Notes: generated by a model not told the origin, from the letters alone. 35,019 nt of DNA from an uncultured Clostridia bacterium (GCA_934270565.1 CAKQPR010000017.1:1-35019); one strand, 5' to 3'. Positions 1 to 8,373 are shown, counted from the first letter of the stretch. Numbers and translations: made by a program.

Positions 1-72
1 ATTCTGTTGGAAGAAAACGGCGTTGAAAAACCCGATTGTAAAATGGATTTACAGTTTTTAGAAAACTCGTAA
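1..72 (+). CDS. 3' end of an unidentified gene (partial)
   Basis: An open frame runs from the window edge through 23 codons to a TAA at 70-72. It ends with the residues QFLENS. No function can be recognised from so short a tail. It is the same direction as the next gene, with about 94 bases between them. It could also be a chance open frame, since only 72 bases are visible. Confidence 0.4.
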   Translation: MLLEENGVEKPDCKMDLQFLENS

Positions 73-166
73 AGTATTGTTACGACAAACTAACACCATT
101 AAATAATGTTTTAAGGTCGCAACAGCGACACGGGAAATATCCTAAATCTTAAAAGGAGAAAATATT

Positions 167-3100
167 ATGACACACACAAAGGCGAATAAATCAAAGATAT
201 TGACGCTGATTTTGGGACTTGCAACGTGTTTTGTGCTTATGCTCGGCATTGTGTTTGCAAGCCCCGTGGACACGGCGCGCGCGGAAGAGACAGACCCGCG
301 CATCGTAGTCAGCACGATTACCGCAAGCTCAGATGTTGACACCATTATAGGCTTTGGAAACAGAGTTGTACGTCCGTCTTTTAATATAACCGAAGGTTCG
401 CCGGCATATTTCAATACTTTAAATAGTAACTACTGGCAAAGAAAAAACGGAACAGCGTGGGAAAATTATTCGGGCGCAGCGTTTACGGAAGGGACTTATA
501 GATACAAGACTCAAATTCGTATCGAAGACACAGGGGCGACAACCCACGTGCTTGACAAAAACGGCATTACCGTCACGGTAAACGGCGTAAAATGGGCGGA
601 TAATTCCACCCCCAAAATTTATGATACGTATTCGTTTGATTGGGTCTTTTCAAAAGAGTATGAAGTCGTTGCCCCGGCAGGCACGCCGCTGGATTTTGTT
701 AAAGACAAAAAATGGGATATCGACAGTACTTATATCAACCAAGTGATAACTGCGTTTTCGGTGGCAGAAGGCGCGGTGGGCGGCACAAAACCTTACGCGT
801 TCTCAAAGGTTTCCGGTCCCGAGTGGATTGACGTTGCGGCAGACGGCGCGGTTTCGGGAACGCCGACAGCTGTGGGCGCAAACGCAGACCTTGTGATTAA
901 GGTCACGGACAGCGCAGCGGAACCCGCCACAAAGGAAATCACCCTGGATGTCGGCAACACGTACGTACTCCCCGCAGACCGCGAAGTAATCAGCGTAATC
1001 AGAGCAAATTCAAACATCGGTGAAATATTAGGTTATGGAAAATCCGTAGTTGACCCTTCGTTCACTTTTACGGAAGGCACGCAGGCAAACTTTGCCGACA
1101 CCATGGGTCACTGGAATAAGAAAGTAGGAACGGAGTGGAAAAGATATGAAGGAGCGACGTTTACGGAAGGAACTTACATGTATAATAACCAGATTCGCGT
1201 CGATGGCAAAAACGGAAGGACTCACGTATTAAACAAAGACGGCGTATTCGTTTATATCGACGGCGAGTTGTGCGCGGACAATCAAATACCCGATTCGATT
1301 TATGACGATTATTCATACATGCACGTTAACACCATTGACTATGAAGTTGTCAAAGAAGTAAACGACGAGATTGTGCCCGTTACCGACCTTGAAAAAGTGT
1401 TCGACGATAATCCGCAAGAGCCGACCTTTGGCGGAACGCTTGTCAGGGACACCGACTACGAAGTAAGTTATGCGGTAAAAGCGGGCTCGACAGGTGTTAT
1501 CTTTGGGGGAATACCCGTTGACGCCGGTACTTACGTTGTTACCGTCACGGGAAAGGGCGCTTATTCAGGCAGTTTCACCAAAGAATTCGTGATCAACAAG
1601 GCAGCGCAAACAAACGTCCCCGTCGGACTTATCGCCAACCCGATTTCGTGCAGGGACGGCAGCGGCACAATCGACGGCGTTACCACCGCGATGGAATACA
1701 GAAAAGTCGGCGACGCGGATTATACAAAGTGTACGCCAAGTACGATTACAGGGCTTGCGGCAGGCGAATACCAAATAAGATACGCGGAAAACGAAAACTA
1801 TCTGGCAAGCGCTGACGTAACCGTTACCATTGCCATAAGCCATAATCTGGGCACGCTTAATGAAGAAACCCCCGCAACTTGTATCGCAAACGGTATGAAA
1901 GCGCATTATTATTGCTCGGATTGCAAAAAGTTCTTTGACGCGGATAAAAACGAAACAACCGAAGATGCGTTGACTATCCCCGCAACCGGCGTTCATACGT
2001 TTGGCACACTTATTGAAGAAACCCCCGCAACTTGTATCGCAGGCGGTATGAAAGCACACTACAAATGCACAGTGTGCGGAAAATTCTTTGACGCGGACGA
2101 AAACGAAACAACCGAAGATGCGTTGACTATCCCCGCAACCGGCGTGCATAACTATGGCACGCTTATTGAAGAAACCCCCGCAACCTGTATCTCAGGCGGT
2201 ATGGAAGCACACTACAAATGCACAGGGTGCGGAAAATACTTTGACGAGGACAGAAACGAAACAACCGAAGATGCGTTGAAAACTCCCGTCAGCCCATACT
2301 ACGGGCACAACTTTGGTCGTTGGGTAGAAGAAAAATACGCAACTTGTCAAACCCCGGGCAGAAAAGGATACAAGCATTGCAGCATCTGCAACAAGGATTA
2401 CGACGCAAGCAATACGGAAATTACCGATTCTGTTATCCCTGTCAATCCGGACGGTCACGAATTGGGTGCTTTGATTGCAGAAGTTCCTGCAACTTGCAAA
2501 GATCCCGGCGAAAAGGCACACAGAGATTGCAATTTGTGCGGAAAACGTTGCGACCCGATAACCCGAAAAGAGATTGCGGACTTGACTATTCCCGCAACCG
2601 GCGTTCATAACTATGGCGCGTGGGTAAGCAACGGCGACGGAACGCATACCCGCACTTGTACGACTGGCAGTCATTCAGAAACGGAAAATTGCTCCGGCGG
2701 AACGGCAACTTGCGAAAACAAAGCGGTTTGCTCGGTTTGTGGAGTGGCATACGGCGACAAACTCGGTCACGACTATGGCGAAGTGACATATACTTGGACG
2801 AGTGATAATACTTGCAAAGCGGAAAGAGTTTGCAAGCACGACAGCACTCATATCGAAAGCGAAACGGTAACCGCAACGGCAGAGGAAATCAAAGCGGCAA
2901 CCTGCAAAGAAAAAGGCAAAATGAAATATACCGCTACGTTTACAAACACGGCGTTTGCGGTGCAAGTAAAGGAAGTCGATATTGATTTTACCGAGCATAC
3001 ATACGGCGACTTGATACCCGAAGTGTCTCCAACAACCACAGAATTTGGTGTGAAAGAACACAAAGATTGTACGGTTTGCGGAAAGCACTTTGATAAAGAC

Positions 3101-3589
3101 GGCAACGAAATCACCAAGCTTAAAATTGCCAAAATCGGCACGCATAACGTGGTAATAAACGGCGAAAGTGAATTCTATGCCGACGGTGAAAGTGTAACCG
3201 TAACAGCGGAAGATAAAGAAGGTAAAGTATTCAAAGGTTGGCAGGATGAAAGTGGTAAAATCATAAGCACCGAAAAGAGTTATAAATTTACAGTATCGGC
3301 AGAAAAAACCCTTACGGCTGTATATGAAGATGCTCCCGCGGCAAAGAAAGGACTTTCGGGCGGTGCGATTGCGGGTATCGTAATCGGTTCGGCAGCGGTC
3401 GCGGGAATCGGCGGATTTGCAATCTTCTGGTTCGCAGTCAAGAAAAAGACTTTTGCAGACTTGGGCGTAGCATTGAAGAAAGGCTTTACGGCAATCGGCA
3501 ACGGTATAAAAACCGCTTGTCGTGCAATCGGAAACTTCTTCAAAACTCTCGGAGCAAAAATCAAAGCATTGTTCACTAAGAAGAAATAA
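167..3589 (+). CDS. Large repetitive surface protein with Ig-like domains, Cys-rich repeats and C-terminal membrane anchor
   Basis: An 1140-residue exported protein, probably displayed on the cell surface as an adhesin or binding protein. The start has a good AAAGGAGA ribosome site. Residues 1-40 are a signal peptide ending near an ARAEE site. Two homologous domains (about 44-170 and 273-395, sharing EGTY and Q-I-R patterns) flank a putative Ig (He_PIG-like) domain with the motif VSGTPTAVG. Next come MBG/Ig-like segments, then about seven Cys-rich repeats built on ATC...G-K-AHY-C-x2-C-GK-FD (from about 562 on), then an InlB-type B-repeat (FKGWQDESG). A glycine/alanine-rich membrane helix near 1067-1090 is followed by about 50 Lys-rich amphipathic residues. 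There is no LPXTG motif, so anchoring is by the helix. The CxxC pairs could bind metal or form disulfides; this is inference. Confidence 0.85.
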   Translation: MTHTKANKSKILTLILGLATCFVLMLGIVFASPVDTARAEETDPRIVVSTITASSDVDTIIGFGNRVVRPSFNITEGSPAYFNTLNSNYWQRKNGTAWENYSGAAFTEGTYRYKTQIRIEDTGATTHVLDKNGITVTVNGVKWADNSTPKIYDTYSFDWVFSKEYEVVAPAGTPLDFVKDKKWDIDSTYINQVITAFSVAEGAVGGTKPYAFSKVSGPEWIDVAADGAVSGTPTAVGANADLVIKVTDSAAEPATKEITLDVGNTYVLPADREVISVIRANSNIGEILGYGKSVVDPSFTFTEGTQANFADTMGHWNKKVGTEWKRYEGATFTEGTYMYNNQIRVDGKNGRTHVLNKDGVFVYIDGELCADNQIPDSIYDDYSYMHVNTIDYEVVKEVNDEIVPVTDLEKVFDDNPQEPTFGGTLVRDTDYEVSYAVKAGSTGVIFGGIPVDAGTYVVTVTGKGAYSGSFTKEFVINKAAQTNVPVGLIANPISCRDGSGTIDGVTTAMEYRKVGDADYTKCTPSTITGLAAGEYQIRYAENENYLASADVTVTIAISHNLGTLNEETPATCIANGMKAHYYCSDCKKFFDADKNETTEDALTIPATGVHTFGTLIEETPATCIAGGMKAHYKCTVCGKFFDADENETTEDALTIPATGVHNYGTLIEETPATCISGGMEAHYKCTGCGKYFDEDRNETTEDALKTPVSPYYGHNFGRWVEEKYATCQTPGRKGYKHCSICNKDYDASNTEITDSVIPVNPDGHELGALIAEVPATCKDPGEKAHRDCNLCGKRCDPITRKEIADLTIPATGVHNYGAWVSNGDGTHTRTCTTGSHSETENCSGGTATCENKAVCSVCGVAYGDKLGHDYGEVTYTWTSDNTCKAERVCKHDSTHIESETVTATAEEIKAATCKEKGKMKYTATFTNTAFAVQVKEVDIDFTEHTYGDLIPEVSPTTTEFGVKEHKDCTVCGKHFDKDGNEITKLKIAKIGTHNVVINGESEFYADGESVTVTAEDKEGKVFKGWQDESGKIISTEKSYKFTVSAEKTLTAVYEDAPAAKKGLSGGAIAGIVIGSAAVAGIGGFAIFWFAVKKKTFADLGVALKKGFTAIGNGIKTACRAIGNFFKTLGAKIKALFTKKK
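1850..2308 (+). repeat. Three near-identical 153-bp tandem repeats inside the surface-protein gene
   Basis: Units begin at 1850, 2003 and 2156, a period of exactly 153 bp (51 codons). The core GAAGAAACCCCCGCAAC recurs at 1862, 2015 and 2168. The encoded units share EETPATC, AHY, a CxxC pair, NETTEDAL and, in the first two, TIPATGVH. More diverged copies continue downstream to about 3150. The near identity at DNA level suggests recent duplication and possible copy-number variation between strains. Confidence 0.9.
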
Positions 3590-3594
3590 GATGA

Positions 3595-3822
3595 AATAAT
3601 AACAACGAGCCGTTCGTAGTCAATGCGGACGGCTCTAATTCTAAAAGGCGATATTGTAGAGATAACAATATATCTCATACAATATCTGACCACTATTGGC
3701 TTATAGATTTTGAAGATTTGCTCAAACACTTAAACCCTAAGAATTATACTGAATGCAAAAATTTACCACGAATACGCACAAAAATTGGTGCTATACCAAG
3801 TTTTTCGGAGTGTTTACGCTAA
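3595..3822 (+). pseudogene. Relic reading frame, possibly an excisionase/HTH-type protein without a start
   Basis: A 75-codon frame is open from just after a TGA at 3592 to TAA at 3820-3822 and has no ATG, GTG or TTG start with a ribosome site. Its later part reads RYCRDNNISH, then HYWLIDFEDLLKHLNP and LPRIRTKIGAI. This resembles, by eye, small excisionase-like helix-turn-helix proteins of Bacillota mobile elements, in which a recognition helix is followed by a Y-x-ID strand and a lysine/proline-rich tail. It has lost its beginning, and the surface-protein gene ends directly before it. The assignment is weak; it may be non-coding. Confidence 0.3.
3607..3635 (+). terminator. Stem-loop after the surface-protein gene, weak terminator candidate
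   Basis: GAGCCGTTC (3607-3615) pairs with GGACGGCTC (3627-3635), a nine-pair stem including one G-T pair, around an 11-base loop. It lies 17 bases after the stop of the surface gene. No T-run follows, so factor-independent termination is doubtful. It also lies inside the relic frame. Confidence 0.35.
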
Positions 3823-3851
3823 TGATTGTTTTACATCAAATAAAATTCATT

Positions 3852-3968
3852 TTGTTTTGCGACGTGGACGACGTGACTTACGGCGGGCTTAGAAAAATAG
3901 GTTTCACGCGGACGAAGACTTTGGGATACGGCGGGGACTGCTGCGATTTCCACTGTTTCCGGAAATAG
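3852..3968 (+). pseudogene. Truncated C-terminal end of an ATC-hydrolase-like (PF14196-type) protein
   Basis: The last 38 or so codons before TAA at 3966-3968 read CDVDDVTYGGL, then RTKTLGYGGDCCDFHC. The R-T-K-T-L-x-x-GGD-x-CDF signature is characteristic of the end of L-2-amino-thiazoline-4-carboxylic acid hydrolase family proteins, normally about 150-250 residues. Nothing of the rest of the domain is present upstream. The frame continues to an ATG at 3753 through AT-rich sequence unlike the domain, so this is a decayed or rearranged remnant rather than a working gene. Composition shifts to GC-richer DNA at about 3855, which marks a rearrangement junction. Family call from memory of the motif. 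Confidence 0.55.
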
Positions 3969-3986
3969 CCGCGCGGAGGAATTGCA

Positions 3987-4745
3987 ATGGATTACACGAA
4001 TCGTTTTGACGGCAAGGGCGAGATTTACGCGAAGGCGAGACCGAAGTATGCTTCGGGACTGTTCGATTATATGAAAAGCTCCTTGCGCATCGCCGAAGGG
4101 AGCGTTTTTGCGGACGTGGGCTCGGGAACGGGAATTTTCACCGAACAGCTTATCGGTAGCGGATACAGGGTTTTTGCAATCGAGCCGAACGGTGATATGC
4201 GAAAGAAAGCGGAAGAGAAGCTGTCGGGGAATAAAAATTTCGTTTCCATAAGCGGGACCGCCGACGATACGAAGCTGCCCGACCGAAGCGTCGATTGCGT
4301 ATCAGCCGCGCAGGCGTTCCACTGGCTGGACGCCGATTCTTTCCGCATAGAATGCGGGAGAATTCTGAAGCCGCGGGGCAGGGTTATGATTGTCTACAAC
4401 GTGCGCGACGAAAATGCGGCTTGCACGAAAGCGCTTGCCGAGCTGAGAAAAAAATATAATTCCGAATTCCGCGGGTTTTCCAACGGTATGAACAAGGAAA
4501 AATGCATGGCGTTTTTCGACGGCAAATGCGATATTTTCCGAGCGGACAACACGTTGGTTTACGATCGGCGGGGCTATACGGATCGCGTGTTGTCGTCCTC
4601 GTATTCGCTGAAAGAAGGCGACGCGGGGTACGACGATTATCTGAAAGATATCGACGAAATCTTCGACAAATTCGCTTCGGGTGGTCTTATCGAAGTCCCG
4701 ACTTACACGATCGCGTTCATCGGCGAAATCAAAACAGACAGATAA
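3987..4745 (+). CDS. Class I SAM-dependent methyltransferase
   Basis: A 252-residue soluble methyltransferase, substrate unknown. The start has a strong GGAGGA site at 3975-3980. The N-terminus NRFDGKGEIYAKARPKY is typical of the Methyltransf_11/UbiE-like group. Motif I is FADVGSGTGIF (41-51), the acidic strand end is AIEPNGDM (about 69-76), and the post-IV region VSAAQAFHWLD (about 102-112) is the usual HW signature of this group. The domain ends with a C-terminal extension rich in acidic residues. It stands alone, convergent with the GH20 gene that follows on the other strand. Fold confidence is high; the methyl acceptor cannot be told from sequence. Confidence 0.9.
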   Translation: MDYTNRFDGKGEIYAKARPKYASGLFDYMKSSLRIAEGSVFADVGSGTGIFTEQLIGSGYRVFAIEPNGDMRKKAEEKLSGNKNFVSISGTADDTKLPDRSVDCVSAAQAFHWLDADSFRIECGRILKPRGRVMIVYNVRDENAACTKALAELRKKYNSEFRGFSNGMNKEKCMAFFDGKCDIFRADNTLVYDRRGYTDRVLSSSYSLKEGDAGYDDYLKDIDEIFDKFASGGLIEVPTYTIAFIGEIKTDR

Positions 4746-4784
4746 ATAAAAACTGCGCCCCGCGGCTTATCGCGTTCGGCGCCG
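4745..4784 (-). terminator. Probable rho-independent terminator of the AraC-GH20 operon
   Basis: Between the two convergent genes, GCGCC at 4755-4759 pairs with GGCGC at 4778-4782. Read on the minus strand, the stem-loop is followed by AGTTTTTATTTAT. The T-run lies on the minus side, so it serves the GH20 transcript. The stem is short and the loop can fold further, so confidence is moderate. Confidence 0.45.
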
Positions 4785-4790
4785 TTTGCG

Positions 4791-6374
4791 TTATTCGAGA
4801 TTGTTTGCGGTTATGATTTTCGACCAGAACAGGTAATTTATGCCCGTCGCGTTAAAGGGCTTGAGCGGTGTTTCGAGCTCGTCAATTCTGTCGGTTCTGC
4901 CCTCGACGTAGTCTTTCAGTCGCTGTGCGCAGTCCTCGAGCCTGAGCATAAGCCCGCCGAAACGCTGATCCACGACGTCGAGCCCGTGCGGTTTTTTCTC
5001 GATGAGCCACTCGGCGCGTGTTTTTTCGTAAAACTCGCGGACGGCAAGTCTCGTTTCGTCTATCTTGTCCGAAAGTCGGCGTAGCTCCGGCAAGTCTTTT
5101 GCGCCGTAAGCGCGACGGATTTCGATTCCGAGATCGTGCTTGAGATAAATCGCTTTGAGAAGCGCGCTTTGCCGCTCGAACAGGTATTTGAATTCGCATT
5201 GCGGCGCGCGGTCGAATTCTTCGGCTTTCTCGCGGTACTTCGAAGCCGCGCCTTCCTTAAGTACGGGATCGAAATATCCGTTGAAAACGTCCTGAAAAAG
5301 CACATACTTGGAAAAGTCTATTTCGGGTAGTTCCAGATAACTTGCGGTGAGAGTGTTTGCCGCGTCGAGCGCGCGGATCGCGTAGTAGTCCTCGCCGGTC
5401 GCTTCTGAAAAGCGTTTCGCCGCATAGTCTTCGTCGGGGTGGCCTTCGTAGTTGCAGCGCGCGTAACACAGCGCGGGCAGAGCGAGAAAGAACGAGCAGT
5501 CCTCGCCGCCCCACAACGTCACGATGATTCCGTCGATATTCTCATCGCGGCATGCGTCGGTTGCGGCTTTGAGCTCGGCGATCGACATATCGTTGCTCGT
5601 CGTAAAGCCTATGTAAGTATGCACCGCGCCCGCATACCAGACGTTTTTGCCGAATTTGCGGTGGAGCCGTAGCATTTTGCGGTATTTTTCCGCGTCGTAA
5701 AAGAAATATTCCCAGTAAACAAGATCGACGTCGGGGAGGAGATCCTTCTTTTCGTCGATTTTTTCGTCGTCCCGAGCGTCGTAATAACTGCCGTAAATAC
5801 TTTTGAACAGCATATCCGACCACATCATAGGCTCGAAACCGTACTTTTTCGCGATTTCGACGATTTTTCGGGTGTGTTCGGCGAAAATTTCCAACGCGTC
5901 GCGGTAGCCGTGCTTATTAAGGTAAGCTCCGCGCCCCACGTTGTGCGCTTCGTCCAGCCCGATATTCACCGTGCGCGATGTAAAGCACTCGGCGAGAGTA
6001 CGGAATTCGTTCTCGATCAGACGGTAAACGCGCTCGTCGCCGACAAGCAGTATATCGTCGGTATCGCGTACTGCGGCGTAATCGTTCCATTTGAAAATCC
6101 GACTGAGGTGCGCGAGCGTTTCTATGCACGGAATGACTTCGACGCCTATCGAATCGCAGTAAGCGACGATATCTTTAAGCTCGGTTTTCGAGTAACCGCC
6201 CCGCAGGTAACCGAAATACGGCTCGTCGTCCGCTTCGAAAGTGTCCTCGCAGTAAAGCATAATCGAATCGTAACCGAATTTTCTGAGGTAAAGCGCGTAT
6301 TCTTTGACTTTCTCGGGACGCATGACGGCGTTGTTCGAACAGTCGATCATCACACAGAAGCGTTTCTTACTCAT
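4791..6374 (-). CDS. GH20 beta-N-acetylhexosaminidase, GcnA/GH20C type, lacking the N-terminal GH20b domain
   Basis: A 527-residue cytoplasmic glycosidase releasing terminal beta-linked GlcNAc or GalNAc by substrate-assisted catalysis. It starts directly with the barrel (FCVMIDCSNNAVM, 6-18), then YCEDTFE (41-47), PYFGYLRGGYS (52-62), PCIETLAHL (82-90), and the catalytic pair D141-E142 in NIGLDEAH. These blocks match streptococcal GcnA/GH20C, which additionally have a domain of about 90 residues in front; it is absent here. There is no signal peptide, so it acts on imported oligosaccharides. The ribosome site is AAGGAGAAAATT. It follows the AraC gene with a 17-base gap, hence one operon. It is a paralogue of the gene at 18181. 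Confidence 0.92.
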   Translation of the reverse strand: MSKKRFCVMIDCSNNAVMRPEKVKEYALYLRKFGYDSIMLYCEDTFEADDEPYFGYLRGGYSKTELKDIVAYCDSIGVEVIPCIETLAHLSRIFKWNDYAAVRDTDDILLVGDERVYRLIENEFRTLAECFTSRTVNIGLDEAHNVGRGAYLNKHGYRDALEIFAEHTRKIVEIAKKYGFEPMMWSDMLFKSIYGSYYDARDDEKIDEKKDLLPDVDLVYWEYFFYDAEKYRKMLRLHRKFGKNVWYAGAVHTYIGFTTSNDMSIAELKAATDACRDENIDGIIVTLWGGEDCSFFLALPALCYARCNYEGHPDEDYAAKRFSEATGEDYYAIRALDAANTLTASYLELPEIDFSKYVLFQDVFNGYFDPVLKEGAASKYREKAEEFDRAPQCEFKYLFERQSALLKAIYLKHDLGIEIRRAYGAKDLPELRRLSDKIDETRLAVREFYEKTRAEWLIEKKPHGLDVVDQRFGGLMLRLEDCAQRLKDYVEGRTDRIDELETPLKPFNATGINYLFWSKIITANNLE

Positions 6375-6391
6375 AATTTTCTCCTTGCGGT

Positions 6392-7222
6392 TTATTTGTT
6401 TTCTTCGCGGAATTTAGCGGGCGAAACTCCGTAAAAATTCTTGAAATCGCGGCTTAAATGGTACGGCGAAGAGTAGTTCAGATCGAGCGCGATCTGGTTT
6501 ATCGTAAGATGCGAAGTCCGCAGTAAAAGCGCGGCGTTTTTCAGTTTCTGACGGCAGACGTATTGCTTGGGCGAAAGCCCCGTGAACGAGTGGAAAACCG
6601 ATCTGAATCTTCGCGCGGACAGATAGCAGTTCGCGGCGAGTTCGTCCACCGACAGATCGGATTTGAGGTTGCCGTTTATGTACGCTATCGTGCGCACTAT
6701 TTCGTCGTAATGCGGCATTTCGCTGTTGATTTTGCGGCGGCAGTCGTTCGCCCAGCGATAGACGAGCTCGACGAACATCGAGGTCGTAAGCCGGATACCG
6801 AATTCGTCGTAAGTTTTCATGGCTTCGGTCATTTCCGCCAGAAGCCGCGTTTCCTCGTAAGATTTCGGAACGTGGTAAATTTTGCATTCCTCGAAAAAAG
6901 GTACGGGATCGGTTATAATAAAGTTGTACCAGTTGTATTCCCATACGCCGTCCGTGGGCGAATACTTGACGATCGAAAGTTCGTTGATGAGTATAAGCGA
7001 ATCGGGCGGCAGGGTGAATTTCCCTTTTGTGGTAGTAATCACGCCGCTCCCCGATACCGTTCGGATAAAGCAAAACAGGTTTTCGTTTTCGTGGCGCGAC
7101 GGTTCGGCGAGGTAAGTATTGTTGCGGCGGACGTTCCATACCGAATAAAGGTACGGCGAAAAAGGCTTATAATTGTCGAAAATGGTAAACTGTTTTGAAA
7201 AAGGCTGTTCCGAAAGCTCCAT
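6392..7222 (-). CDS. AraC-family transcriptional regulator
   Basis: A 276-residue regulator, the likely local controller of the carbohydrate genes. Residues about 20-160 form a cupin-like effector domain (histidine at SRHENENLF, proline-rich TLPPDSLILI strand). Residues about 180-276 hold the two AraC helix-turn-helix motifs: LSVDELAANCYLSARRFRS, then LTINQIALDLNYSSPYHLSRDF, ending in the family tail GVSPAKFRE. It is transcribed away from the permease operon from its own strong promoter and shares a message with GH20. Start: ATG at 7222, 12 bases after the gene's upstream run of seven G (minus strand), which serves as a poor ribosome site; a different start is possible. Confidence 0.93.
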   Translation of the reverse strand: MELSEQPFSKQFTIFDNYKPFSPYLYSVWNVRRNNTYLAEPSRHENENLFCFIRTVSGSGVITTTKGKFTLPPDSLILINELSIVKYSPTDGVWEYNWYNFIITDPVPFFEECKIYHVPKSYEETRLLAEMTEAMKTYDEFGIRLTTSMFVELVYRWANDCRRKINSEMPHYDEIVRTIAYINGNLKSDLSVDELAANCYLSARRFRSVFHSFTGLSPKQYVCRQKLKNAALLLRTSHLTINQIALDLNYSSPYHLSRDFKNFYGVSPAKFREENK

Positions 7223-7227
7223 ATCGT

Positions 7228-7234
7228 CCCCCCC
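7228..7234 (-). promoter_or_regulatory. Seven-G tract in the translation initiation region of the AraC gene
   Basis: On the coding strand the leader reads CGGGGGGGACGAT before the ATG. The homopolymer takes the place of a normal AGGAGG. Slippage in such a tract would change spacing or strength of the ribosome site. The sequence shows only the tract; any phase variation is inference. Confidence 0.35.
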
Positions 7235-7255
7235 GATCGAGTAAAGTTTTTCTTA

Positions 7256-7284
7256 ATTATATAGATTAACCGAACAAAAGTCAA
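7256..7284 (-). promoter_or_regulatory. Sigma-A promoter of the AraC-GH20 operon
   Basis: Read on the minus strand: -35 TTGACT (7284-7279), spacer of 17, -10 TATAAT (7261-7256). This is 5/6 and 6/6 to consensus with ideal spacing. It lies 34 bases before the AraC start codon, leaving a short leader. Confidence 0.85.
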
Positions 7285-7302
7285 TCGAAACGATACAAAA
7301 AA

Positions 7303-7323
7303 CGGCAACTTTTATAATTGCCG
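7303..7323. promoter_or_regulatory. Inverted repeat between divergent promoters, operator candidate
   Basis: CGGCAA (7303-7308) and TTGCCG (7318-7323) flank nine AT-rich bases. It lies just upstream of the AraC -35 box and about 30 bases upstream of the permease -35 box, where an AraC-type activator could serve both directions. On the minus strand the stem is followed by six T, so it also has terminator shape, but no gene lies upstream of it in that direction. Confidence 0.45.
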
Positions 7324-7353
7324 AAAAGTATATGCTAATATCCGTTTTACCTA

Positions 7354-7382
7354 TTGTTTTCGCCACGCGACAATGCTACAAT
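7354..7382 (+). promoter_or_regulatory. Extended -10 promoter of the carbohydrate transport operon
   Basis: -35 TTGTTT (7354-7359), spacer 17, -10 TACAAT (7377-7382) preceded by TG at the extended position (TGC-TACAAT). The weak -35 with a good extended -10 fits an activator-dependent promoter. The first gene starts 55 bases after the -10 box. Confidence 0.7.
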
Positions 7383-7437
7383 AGAATTGTCCGAATAAAA
7401 GACGGAGCGCGTGCGTTCCGCTTATATGGGAGGAGAG

Positions 7438-8373
7438 ATGAAAGACCCGAATGCGCTCGGCGTACCCGCCGCGGCAAAGCCGACAAAAACCAAGTGGAGA
7501 AGGATACTGTTTATCGCCGCGTTCCTTGCATGGCCGACGATAAACTTCTGCGTTTTCTATATCGGCGTAAACGTCAACTCGATCGCGATGGCGTTTCAGC
7601 GTTCCGTACCGGGGACGGCGATAAAATACTGGACGCTCGACAACTTCGCGCGTATTTTCCGCGAAGGCTTTACGGGCGGCGAGCCGCTTCTGAAACAGGC
7701 GACTTTGAATACGCTTACGTTTTTCGCGTTCAATTTTTTCGTGCTCACGCCGATAAACATAATCATCGGTTACTTTTTCTATAAAAAGATCCCGGGGTAC
7801 AGGGTTTATCGGTTTATCTTCTATCTTCCGGTAATCATACCCGCCACGGTGCTCGCGACGTTATTCAAGTATATCATTTCTCCCGAAAGCAGCGGACTTC
7901 TGTCCACGATCCTCGCGAAATTCGGCGCGACGCTCCCGAACCTTCTCGGCAGCAGCGAATACGCCATGAAAACGCTTATAGCGTACAACGCTTGGACGGG
8001 GCTTACGGGCTTTCTGCTCACGACGAACGCAATGCGCCGCGTGCCCGAAGAGATTATCGAATCGGCTAAAATCGACGGAATCACGCCTATGCGCGAAATC
8101 GTGAGTATTCTCATTCCGCTCATCTGGCCGACGATCGCGACGTCGCTTCTTCTTTCCGTTATGAGCATTTTCACTTCGAGCGGGCCGATCCTTCTGTTTA
8201 CGCAGGGCAATTACGGAACATACACGATAGCTTACTGGCTGTTCGAAAAAGTTCTGACGAATACGAATATGGAATACGCGGCGGCGGTCGGACTGTTCTT
8301 TACGTTCGCGGGATTTCCGGTGCTTGCCGTCACGAGATGGCTGTCGAGAAAAGTGGAGGACGTGGAATACTGA
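7438..8373 (+). CDS. ABC sugar importer permease, MalF/UgpA type
   Basis: A 311-residue inner-membrane permease, one half of the transmembrane channel of a carbohydrate importer. The ATG at 7438 is chosen because GGGAGGAGAG sits directly before it; an in-frame ATG at 7411 has no ribosome site. About six membrane helices are visible, beginning near residue 22 (FIAAFLAWPTINFCVFY). The cytoplasmic EAA loop reads IESAKIDGITPMREIVSILIP (roughly 208-228) and would contact the ATPase. Its stop overlaps the next start (TGATG). Partner genes follow immediately; no ATPase gene is in the window, so a shared MsmX/UgpC-type ATPase is implied. Confidence 0.93.
   Translation: MKDPNALGVPAAAKPTKTKWRRILFIAAFLAWPTINFCVFYIGVNVNSIAMAFQRSVPGTAIKYWTLDNFARIFREGFTGGEPLLKQATLNTLTFFAFNFFVLTPINIIIGYFFYKKIPGYRVYRFIFYLPVIIPATVLATLFKYIISPESSGLLSTILAKFGATLPNLLGSSEYAMKTLIAYNAWTGLTGFLLTTNAMRRVPEEIIESAKIDGITPMREIVSILIPLIWPTIATSLLLSVMSIFTSSGPILLFTQGNYGTYTIAYWLFEKVLTNTNMEYAAAVGLFFTFAGFPVLAVTRWLSRKVEDVEY

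Noticed and set aside
77..107. Promoter for the surface-protein gene (TTGTTA, AATAAT)
   Set aside because: Spacing is 19 with the better -10, and with 17 the -10 matches only three of six bases; too weak to list.
3753..3851. N-terminal half of the 71-codon frame before the ATC-hydrolase remnant
   Set aside because: AT-rich, unlike the domain, no ribosome site, and it overlaps the other relic frame. It is treated as chance continuation.
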